A stretch of 12,250 bases of DNA, taken from positions 1-12,250 of the forward strand of contig CACXHM010000106.1 of NCBI GenBank assembly GCA_902767465.1, written 5' to 3'. Positions 7,697-12,250 of this stretch are shown here, in pieces. Within the stretch, counting starts at the first letter, position 1, and every line of letters begins with the position of its first letter. Below the pieces are notes generated by a model. That model saw only the letters and a program-made list of their open reading frames with translations. It did not search any database and had not been told where the DNA came from. This stretch comes from an uncultured Bacteroidia bacterium. GTDB lineage: Bacteria; Bacteroidota; Bacteroidia; Bacteroidales; UBA932. Position numbers and translations under genes: made by a program.

Positions 7697-8053
7697 TCAA
7701 AATTTCCACCCGATACCAACTGAAAGGTCGGCATACAGATAGTCGGAAGTGCCGGGGACAACTGATGTTCCGAAGCTGAATACAAGATTGTCGTAATGCA
7801 ACAGAATCCCGGCCTCGAGCATGACTCCCGCACTGCTACGGTTCGAAACTTCGGCCCATTCTCCCCCGGAATCCTGCCACAAAAGCAGGCGACGGCCATA
7901 TCCGCACCCCATATAAACCGAGCCCCAAACTGTCGGACACCACAAAGCACCGGCGGACAGATTAAGACGTGACACCTTGCTCTTTCCGGAAGTCCCATGT
8001 GCGATGTCCTGAAAAACATTGGTTTGCAAATTAAAAGATCCCGAAGAACTATA
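7697..8053 (-). pseudogene. 3' remnant of an outer-membrane beta-barrel-type gene
   Basis: The minus strand is open for about 118 codons but has no credible ATG start: the frame opens just after a TGA (8056-8054) that lies inside the 37-bp repeat. The peptide shows alternating barrel strands (GSVYMGCGYGRRLLLW, SAGVMLEAGILLHYDNLVFSFG, YLYADLSVGIGWKF) and ends in Phe, as outer-membrane barrels do. It resembles the C-terminal region of Bacteroidales proteins that carry GxGYGxRxLLW followed by a W-x-x-V-S segment; this is from memory and moderate. The coding pattern is well kept, so the truncation may be recent. The alternative is a short expressed orphan from a TTG at 8029, which is less likely. 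Confidence 0.55.
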
Positions 8054-8076
8054 TCAAGTTCATTCAGGTTCATTTA
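8040..8076. repeat. 37-bp direct repeat, copy 2 (hairpin sequence)
   Basis: This stretch is identical to 6251-6287. The outer stem arm present at copy 1 is missing here, leaving about 11 bp of stem and no T8 tail on the minus strand. No minus-strand gene lies upstream for it to terminate. It forms the boundary where the barrel remnant loses its reading frame, suggesting a rearrangement endpoint or a decayed terminator. Confidence 0.85.
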
Positions 8077-8102
8077 CATTGTTTGACAGTATAGTACAGC
8101 AA

Positions 8103-8134
8103 TTGTTGCACTTCCGATTTTTTTGATATATTTG
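8103..8134 (+). promoter_or_regulatory. Bacteroidetes promoter of the GNAT gene, probably leaderless
   Basis: The -7 element TATATTTG (8127-8134) is a perfect TAnnTTTG match. TTG triplets at 8103-8105 and 8106-8108 give spacers of 21 and 18 nt, within the normal range for the -33 element. The ATG begins at 8142, only 7 nt after the -7 box, so transcription should start at or within a few bases of the start codon. Confidence 0.72.
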
Positions 8135-8141
8135 CTGTTAA

Positions 8142-8669
8142 ATGACAGTAAGACTGGCACATAGAAGAGATGTTCCCGCCATAATGACCGTCCTTGAGGC
8201 GGCCAGGGGTATCATGCGGGCTTCCGGCAACATGCATCAGTGGGCAAATGGCTATCCTTCGGAGGCCCTGATCCGCGATGATATTGCAGGCCGCTTCGGT
8301 TTCATTGTCGAAGACAAAGGCAAAGTTGCGGGATACTTTGCATTCATCCCGTCACCCGAGCCCACCTATGCACGTATTTATAACGGCGTCTGGCTGGACG
8401 ACACGCTCCCCTATCACGTAATTCATCGCATAGGCAGCCTTCCAGATGTTCATGGAGTATTTGCTACTATAATGGACTTCGCTTTCTCGATTGACCGGAA
8501 CATCCGCATAGATACGCATCGCGACAACCTTATTATGCAGCATAACCTGGCCAAACATGGTTTCCGCTATTGTGGAATCATATTCCTTGCTTCAGGAGAT
8601 GAACGCCTGGCCTACCAGTCCATAGTCGGAGGGGTCAGGTTCAAACACAATCAGTTTTATTTCAAGTAG
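8142..8669 (+). CDS. GNAT-family N-acetyltransferase
   Basis: A 175-residue predicted acetyl-CoA-dependent acyltransferase. It begins VRLAHRRDVPAIMTVLEAAR, the typical first strand and helix. It has a central strand FGFIVEDKGKVAGYFAFI, then the region corresponding to motif A (IGSLPDVHGVFATIMDFAF), where the usual R/QxxGxG pyrophosphate loop is poorly kept. IDTHRDNLIMQHNLAKHGFRYCGIIFL (motif B region) closely resembles uncharacterised GNATs common in Bacteroidales. Substrate is unknown; a small molecule or amino group is possible. It is monocistronic, with its own promoter and a strong palindrome after it. Its short leader fixes the ATG at 8142 as the start. Confidence 0.9.
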   Translation: MTVRLAHRRDVPAIMTVLEAARGIMRASGNMHQWANGYPSEALIRDDIAGRFGFIVEDKGKVAGYFAFIPSPEPTYARIYNGVWLDDTLPYHVIHRIGSLPDVHGVFATIMDFAFSIDRNIRIDTHRDNLIMQHNLAKHGFRYCGIIFLASGDERLAYQSIVGGVRFKHNQFYFK

Positions 8670-8735
8670 GGCAAAGCGTGGAGCAAGCAAGAGCGCGTTT
8701 TGACCGTGTTGTATAAAGTGTTGTGTTTCAATATA

Positions 8736-8780
8736 TTATCCCAAACGTGTCGCTTTTAAAAAGCGACACGTTTGGGATAA
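8736..8780. terminator. Perfect 22-bp-arm palindrome, probable bidirectional terminator
   Basis: Arms 8736-8757 and 8759-8780 are exact reverse complements around a single A, spanning CCCAAACGTGTCGC and its complement. It lies between the 3' ends of the convergent GNAT and hsp20 genes, where a shared terminator is expected. Neither strand has a strong T tract after the GC part; the T/A runs sit in the loop and outer stem. It could instead be a dispersed palindromic repeat or a protein-binding site. Confidence 0.6.
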
Positions 8781-8816
8781 ATAGCTGATAACCAGCCAAA
8801 TATAAAACACGCCTAC

Positions 8817-9248
8817 TTATTGTATCGAAATCTGCTTTACAGCCTCATTCTGCTGAACCTTCTCACGCTTTGGAAGATGTACGTTCAGTACGCCGTTTTC
8901 CATGCGGGCTTCAATTTTCTCCTGATCGACATCGTCAGGCAGAAGCAGGGTCTGAGCGAATTTCTCGTAGGAAAACTCACGACGCAGGTAGCGGCCTTGT
9001 TTGTGGCCCTCCTTATGCTCGTTCTTCTTTTCCATCGCAATCTGAAGATTACCATCTCCATCTACATGAATCTGGAAGTCCTCCTTGGTAAGACCCGGAG
9101 CGGCGAGTTCTACTTCGTATTCTTTCTCGTTTTCTATAACGTTGATGGCGGGAGCTGTGTAATTGGTCCTTTCCATCCAGCTGTTGTCGAAGAAGTCGTT
9201 GAAAATGTCCGGCAGCCAGCTATCAGCATTTCTACGTACAGGTAACAT
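8817..9248 (-). CDS. Small heat shock protein, Hsp20/alpha-crystallin family
   Basis: A 143-residue cytoplasmic holdase chaperone that binds unfolding proteins without ATP and passes them to the DnaK/ClpB system. The short N-terminal arm (1-31, WLPDIFNDFFDNSW) is typical. The alpha-crystallin domain covers about 32-130, with VELAAPGLTKEDFQIHV, GRYLRREFSYEKF and the signature ENGVLNVHLPK (117-127). The C-terminal I-x-I anchor is present as ISI (140-142). The length is normal. It follows the SDR gene on the same strand after a 152-bp gap containing a GC-rich hairpin, so it probably has its own promoter, though no convincing TAnnTTTG box was found. A heat-regulated leader is possible but unproven. 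Confidence 0.95.
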   Translation of the reverse strand: MLPVRRNADSWLPDIFNDFFDNSWMERTNYTAPAINVIENEKEYEVELAAPGLTKEDFQIHVDGDGNLQIAMEKKNEHKEGHKQGRYLRREFSYEKFAQTLLLPDDVDQEKIEARMENGVLNVHLPKREKVQQNEAVKQISIQ

Positions 9249-9271
9249 AATTCAAAAACTTTAATCGTTGC

Positions 9272-9317
9272 GGTGCCCGGCCGTCCGGCCTTCTTGCCGC
9301 ATCCCTTGCGGGACACC
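9272..9317 (-). promoter_or_regulatory. GC-rich hairpin upstream of hsp20
   Basis: GGTGCCCG (9272-9279) pairs with CGGGACACC (9309-9317) with one bulged base. The interior is also GC-rich and self-complementary in part (GGCC-GTCC-GGCC). It ends 24 nt upstream of the hsp20 ATG, within the likely leader. It could be a terminator of the SDR gene (no T tract seen), a repeat, or a structured leader. Confidence 0.35.
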
Positions 9318-9400
9318 TGTATAATTACAAAGGATGAACCAGATGCAAAATAACGCCAATCTGGCAATATCCGCGACAATTTGGCATGAGAACCGCCATC

Positions 9401-10207
9401 TTAGAACATCCGCATCATGAAATCCCACCAGCGGGAAGGAAGGAGGGTGTGCATGAAGATGATGAGGGTGGAGCCGCGGCCGGCACGGTAGCGCACGCGG
9501 GGGCGGCGGGAGTTGACCGCACGGGAGATGGCGCGCGTCACAACTTTCGGTTCGGGCAGGAGCGACGAGCCGTAAGCCCTGCGAAGCATGGCCGTCTCAT
9601 GCCGGGCTCGTTCCTCATAGGCGGTGCCGGCGGCAGATTCCTCGAGGTGGTCGGCCGCGATCAGCCCCCAGTCCGTATGGATGGGGCCGGGCTCCACGAT
9701 GGAGACCTTGATGCCAAAGGATTTCACCTCCATGCGCAGGGCATCGCTCAGCGACTCCACCGCATGCTTGGAAACGCAGTACCATCCGCCGAAAGGCATG
9801 CTCATGTGTCCGGCGACCGAGGCGATGTTGATGATGCGTCCGCTCCCCTGAGCGCGCATCGCCGGGAGCACCAGCTGGCAGAGTCTGGCAAGGCCGAACA
9901 CGTTAACCTCGAGCTGGCGGCGGGCCTCTTCGATGGCGACGTTTTCGACGGCGCCGTAATATCCATAGCCGGCATTGTTCACCAGCACGTCGATGCGGCC
10001 TTCCGCATCCAGCACCGTCTGCACGGCAGCGCGCGACGACTCCTCATCGGTAACATCCAAATAAAGAGGAGTTATCCCGAATTCATTCAGCGCCTCGAGT
10101 TTGTCGACACGCCTTGCTCCGGCATAAACCTTATGTCCCTGGGAAGCAAGTTTTCGCGCAGCGTCGAAACCAATTCCGCTGCTGGCGCCTGTTATAAAAA
10201 CTATCAT
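9401..10207 (-). CDS. Short-chain dehydrogenase/reductase (classical SDR)
   Basis: A 268-residue NAD(P)-dependent oxidoreductase with a Rossmann fold. Visible motifs are the cofactor glycine motif TGASSGIG (6-13), NNAG (77-80), catalytic Asn102, Ser130, Tyr143 and Lys147 (YCVSK), and the PGP motif after the active site. Arg32-Arg33 after the second strand suggests NADP(H) preference (inference). The C-terminal tail is basic and aromatic, as in SDRs of unknown lipid, steroid or aldehyde substrates. The ATG at 10207 is preferred over a TTG at 10216 because it gives an ATGA overlap with the upstream rhodanese-thioredoxin gene. The coupling suggests a shared redox or envelope-stress role, but no common pathway is evident. 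Confidence 0.94.
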   Translation of the reverse strand: MIVFITGASSGIGFDAARKLASQGHKVYAGARRVDKLEALNEFGITPLYLDVTDEESSRAAVQTVLDAEGRIDVLVNNAGYGYYGAVENVAIEEARRQLEVNVFGLARLCQLVLPAMRAQGSGRIINIASVAGHMSMPFGGWYCVSKHAVESLSDALRMEVKSFGIKVSIVEPGPIHTDWGLIAADHLEESAAGTAYEERARHETAMLRRAYGSSLLPEPKVVTRAISRAVNSRRPRVRYRAGRGSTLIIFMHTLLPSRWWDFMMRMF

Positions 10208-11067
10208 AACGCACAAGATTCATTGGAGCAAAGGGCTCCGGAATGAGATGAGACGGGAATGTTGCCATTAAGGGCATCGGCAACCTTCCACGCCATCACA
10301 GTCGAAACCGAAACTTTTCCCTCGGCATCAATAAAATAGAGCGAAGGAATCCATTTTACGCCAAATGCCTCGGCAACCTTGGAATCCTTCTTCCCGGCCG
10401 GATCGAAAAGCTGTACTCCCGGGAGGGCATTTTCTGCCACGAAACTGCGCAGGGTTTCGATATCCCTGTCAAAAGAAACCGATACGAACTCAACATCCGC
10501 AGAATCCGACGCCTGTCGCATAGCCTTGATGTCAGGAATCTCTGCACGGCAGTCGGGGCACCATGACGCCCAAAAAACGAGCACGACATCCTTGCCACGG
10601 AAATCATTCAGCGTCACCCAGTTGCCATCCAAATCCTTCAACACGAAATCCGGAACCATGCTGCCTGCAGGAATCAGACTTGCAGCATATTTTGCATCCT
10701 GGTCTATACGCTGCCCTGCCGCCGTCCAGGCTTCGTATCCTCCAAGAAGATTGAATACCTCATACCCGGCTTTTGACAGGGCCTTGGCAGCAGCGGCACT
10801 GCGGCGCCCGCTCCTGCAATATATATAAAGAGGGGCCCCTGTATCGAATGCAGCATCTACCTTGGACTCAAAATTCTCCCCGTTCCAATCTACATTCACG
10901 GCTCCGGGGACATATCCTTCCTCAAACTCCGCCGGAGTACGCACATCCAAAATACGGGCGCCATCGGCAACAGCATTTGCAAAGGAGCCGACATCAATAT
11001 TATTTACCGATGAACATCCGCACAGGATGCTCCAGAATGCAATTGCCATAAGAATCGTGTTTTTCAT
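10204..11067 (-). CDS. Rhodanese-thioredoxin (TlpA-like) fusion lipoprotein
   Basis: A 287-residue two-domain periplasmic or membrane-anchored protein. The signal peptide ends in lipobox LCGC (Cys18). Residues about 24-120 are a rhodanese domain with ILDVRTPAEFEEGYVPGAVN and active-site loop CRSGRRSA (Cys84). Residues about 131-265 are a TlpA/AhpC-TSA-type thioredoxin domain with WASWCPDC (Cys170, Cys173) and the cis-Pro in KWIPS (Pro241). It likely combines sulfur transfer (persulfide carrier) with thiol-disulfide exchange outside the cytoplasm. The C-terminus has an additional pair, CSNESC (Cys280, Cys285), which could form a disulfide or bind metal (inference). The SDR gene follows with ATGA overlap. 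Upstream lies a 371-bp gene-free region with a weak -7 box (TATATTTA, 11098-11091). Confidence 0.93.
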   Translation of the reverse strand: MKNTILMAIAFWSILCGCSSVNNIDVGSFANAVADGARILDVRTPAEFEEGYVPGAVNVDWNGENFESKVDAAFDTGAPLYIYCRSGRRSAAAAKALSKAGYEVFNLLGGYEAWTAAGQRIDQDAKYAASLIPAGSMVPDFVLKDLDGNWVTLNDFRGKDVVLVFWASWCPDCRAEIPDIKAMRQASDSADVEFVSVSFDRDIETLRSFVAENALPGVQLFDPAGKKDSKVAEAFGVKWIPSLYFIDAEGKVSVSTVMAWKVADALNGNIPVSSHSGALCSNESCAL

Positions 11068-11090
11068 TTGAACAGCTTCTTAAACTGCCG

Positions 11091-11098
11091 TAAATATA
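11091..11098 (-). promoter_or_regulatory. Candidate -7 element for the rhodanese-thioredoxin/SDR operon
   Basis: The minus strand reads TATATTTA, one mismatch from TAnnTTTG, about 23 nt upstream of the ATG at 11067. No TTG at good -33 spacing is seen. Confidence 0.35.
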
Positions 11099-11153
11099 CA
11101 CAAAAAACAGCACAGTACGTTTTTCGGATCAAGTCCACAACCTGCTATGTAGA

Positions 11154-11290
11154 GGCCCTTTGCCCTGCCCGGCACTGGCCTTTCGGAAAAGCAATGCCCG
11201 GACGGGATCCCCTTGCGGGAAACGGTCGGGCCCTTTGCTTTTCGCGGCGGACGGGAAGGGCGGACGGGGCCGAAGGCCTGCCCGTGCACG
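11154..11290. repeat. GC-rich nested inverted repeat in the intergenic region
   Basis: This GC-rich block lies in otherwise AT-richer intergenic sequence between pnp and the rhodanese-thioredoxin gene. The outer arms GGCCTTTCGG (11177-11186) and CCGAAGGCC (11270-11278) are complementary with one extra base. Inner arms around GAAAAGCAA (11186-11194) and TTGCTTTTC (11235-11243) pair and extend into GCCCG/CGGGCC. CGGACGGG occurs three times (11199, 11248, 11261), and GGCCCTTTGC twice (11154 and 11229). It may be a dispersed repeat or encode a structured RNA; no protein is convincing on either strand. The remainder of 11068-11438 holds the candidate promoter, a terminator and a short inverted repeat (11388-11402). 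Confidence 0.5.
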
Positions 11291-11348
11291 AAAACCAGCC
11301 TCCGCAAGCCGTATTTTCCAAGTTGTTGAGTATCAGGCAATAACAGAA

Positions 11349-11377
11349 AAACTATCGCCGGTTTTCGGCGATAGTTT
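11349..11377 (-). terminator. Intrinsic terminator of pnp
   Basis: A perfect 12-bp stem (11349-11360 with 11366-11377) encloses a 5-nt loop, with CGCCG/CGGCG at its core. On the minus strand it is followed by T-rich sequence (TTTTTCTG) and lies about 60 nt after the pnp stop, fitting a terminator for that gene. Confidence 0.8.
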
Positions 11378-11438
11378 ATAAGCAATCGATTGATAATCAA
11401 TCTATTGAAAATCACGCAAAGCGTTGATGTCCCGGAAT

Positions 11439-12250
11439 CTAGTAGATTTCCTCTACGCTTTCCTTGAAGTCGTCGGCTTCGGGAGCGGGAGCCTGCTCGC
11501 GGCGAGGGCCGAAGCTGCGACGCTCTCCGCGGTCGCGGCCACCTTCGCGGCGCTCTCCACGTTCTGAGCCACGCTCTGAACCACGACGGTCATTGCCACG
11601 GCGTTCCCCACGTTCGGAACGACGGTCATCCTTGCGGTCGCCACCTTCGCGACGGGGTCCACGGGAAGGCTTGGGCTCCACATAACCCTCGGGCTTCTCG
11701 GTAAGGGCGCGCATGGAAAGGCGCATCTTGCCGGTCTTGGCATCGATCTCGAGGAGTTTCACATCCACTTCCTGGCCAACGGTCAGGACATCCTCCACCT
11801 TTTCGGTCTTGGTCCAAGCTATTTCGCTAACGTGAAGCAGTCCTTCCTTGCCGGGAAGAATTTCGATAAATGCTCCAAAATCAAGGATGCTCACCACCTT
11901 TCCGTGGTAAACTTCACCAACCTCGGGGACTGCGCAGATGCCCTTGATCCAGTCGAGAGCCTTCTTCATGGAGTCTCCGTCGGTGCTGGCCACGTCAACC
12001 ACACCCTCGGTGCCGCCACCTGGAAGCGCGACTTCGTCGATGGTGATGGTAGTGCCTGTCTCTTTCTGAATCTTCTGGATGGTCTCACCGCCCTTTCCGA
12101 TCACTGCACCGATGAATTCAGCGGGGATGCGGATTTCCTCGATGCGAGGTACGAACGGCTTGTAGTCCGCGCGAGGCTCGGAAATGGTCTTGAGCATCTC
12201 GCCCATAATGTGGAGCCTGCCCTGGCGGGCCTGCTCGAGGGCCTTGGCGA
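11439..12250 (-). CDS. pnp: Polyribonucleotide nucleotidyltransferase, C-terminal part
   Basis: This is the C-terminal 269 residues of PNPase, the phosphorolytic 3'-5' exoribonuclease of mRNA decay; the 5' end runs off the window edge, where ALEQARQGRLHIMGEM continues the frame. The KH domain has the GxxG loop (IGAVIGKGGETIQKIQKETG). The S1 domain follows with GEVYHGKVVSILDFGAFIEI and GKEGLLHVSEIAW, ending near RLSMRAL. The last about 80 residues are a low-complexity tail with many Arg, Gly, Glu and Asp repeats (RRSERGERR type), finally an acidic FKESVEEIY. Such RG-rich tails are expected to bind RNA and be disordered. The stop is TAG with a second TAG adjacent, then a clear terminator. Confidence 0.97.
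   Translation of the reverse strand, partial: AKALEQARQGRLHIMGEMLKTISEPRADYKPFVPRIEEIRIPAEFIGAVIGKGGETIQKIQKETGTTITIDEVALPGGGTEGVVDVASTDGDSMKKALDWIKGICAVPEVGEVYHGKVVSILDFGAFIEILPGKEGLLHVSEIAWTKTEKVEDVLTVGQEVDVKLLEIDAKTGKMRLSMRALTEKPEGYVEPKPSRGPRREGGDRKDDRRSERGERRGNDRRGSERGSERGERREGGRDRGERRSFGPRREQAPAPEADDFKESVEEIY

Noticed and set aside
7459..8073. 204-codon open frame on -, starting in repeat copy 2
   Set aside because: It overlaps the 3' end of the EamA gene antisense and the barrel remnant in another frame; its peptide is Cys/Arg/Pro-rich without pattern.
6251..8076. Integrative element with att sites at the 37-bp repeats
   Set aside because: No integrase, transposase, tRNA or transfer gene lies between the repeats, and one copy is explained as a terminator; kept only as a rearrangement clue.
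8820..9245. 141-codon open frame on + opposite hsp20
   Set aside because: It is an almost exact shadow of hsp20 with no recognisable fold.
9361..9400. Sigma-54-like TGGCA motifs upstream of hsp20
   Set aside because: TGGCA occurs twice but without the TTGC partner at the required spacing, and the gene family does not suggest it.
9386..10246. 286-codon open frame on + opposite the SDR gene
   Set aside because: It mirrors the SDR frame, has the composition of an antisense shadow and no domain; all SDR motifs are on the other strand.
11080..11415. 111-codon open frame on - across the GC-rich repeat
   Set aside because: The peptide follows the repeat and the terminator hairpin, lacks coding pattern and overlaps regulatory sequence of both neighbours.
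11464..11685. CRISPR-like or minisatellite array in the pnp tail
   Set aside because: The repeats are short, imperfect and follow codons of a charged protein tail; no regular spacers.

Overview
The window reads as a chromosomal segment of a Bacteroidales bacterium, possibly a Rikenellaceae/Alistipes-like or Cryptobacteroides-like lineage with moderately high GC. The lineage below order is inference. The evidence is a Bacteroidetes-type promoter motif (TAnnTTTG), lack of Shine-Dalgarno sequences, a large periplasmic alpha-2-macroglobulin, a surface lipoprotein with a Fibrobacter-succinogenes-major-type domain, a TlpA-like lipoprotein and a charged PNPase tail. No phage, transposase, CRISPR or RNA gene is visible.

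Layout. Positions 2-4953 (+): the 3' part of an alpha-2-macroglobulin-family gene, translationally coupled (ATGA) to truB. Positions 4940-6193 (-): an AT-richer surface lipoprotein gene that converges on truB and overlaps its 3' end by 14 bp. Positions 6239-8076: two DMT-type membrane protein genes that diverge from an 81-bp promoter region (DUF486 protein on -, EamA transporter on +), then a 3' remnant of an outer-membrane barrel gene on -. This block is bracketed by two identical 37-bp hairpin sequences. Positions 8142-8669 (+): a GNAT acetyltransferase with a strong promoter so close to its ATG that its mRNA is probably leaderless. Positions 8736-8780: a perfect 22-bp-arm palindrome between convergent genes. 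Positions 8817-11067 (-): hsp20, an SDR oxidoreductase, and a rhodanese-thioredoxin lipoprotein coupled to the SDR by ATGA. Positions 11068-11438: a non-coding stretch with a GC-rich repeat and a terminator. Positions 11439-12250 (-): the 3' end of pnp.

Most genes are housekeeping, envelope or stress functions rather than one system. The most unusual signal is inside truB: a 123-bp, in-frame, palindrome-ended segment (4591-4713) adds 41 codons in a loop of an otherwise normal pseudouridine synthase, resembling the protein-invading palindromic elements known from Rickettsia. Further items are the 37-bp hairpin copies, one acting as a terminator and one at the broken edge of a barrel gene, the GC-rich nested repeat upstream of the rhodanese-thioredoxin gene, and a possible hairpin in the hsp20 leader.
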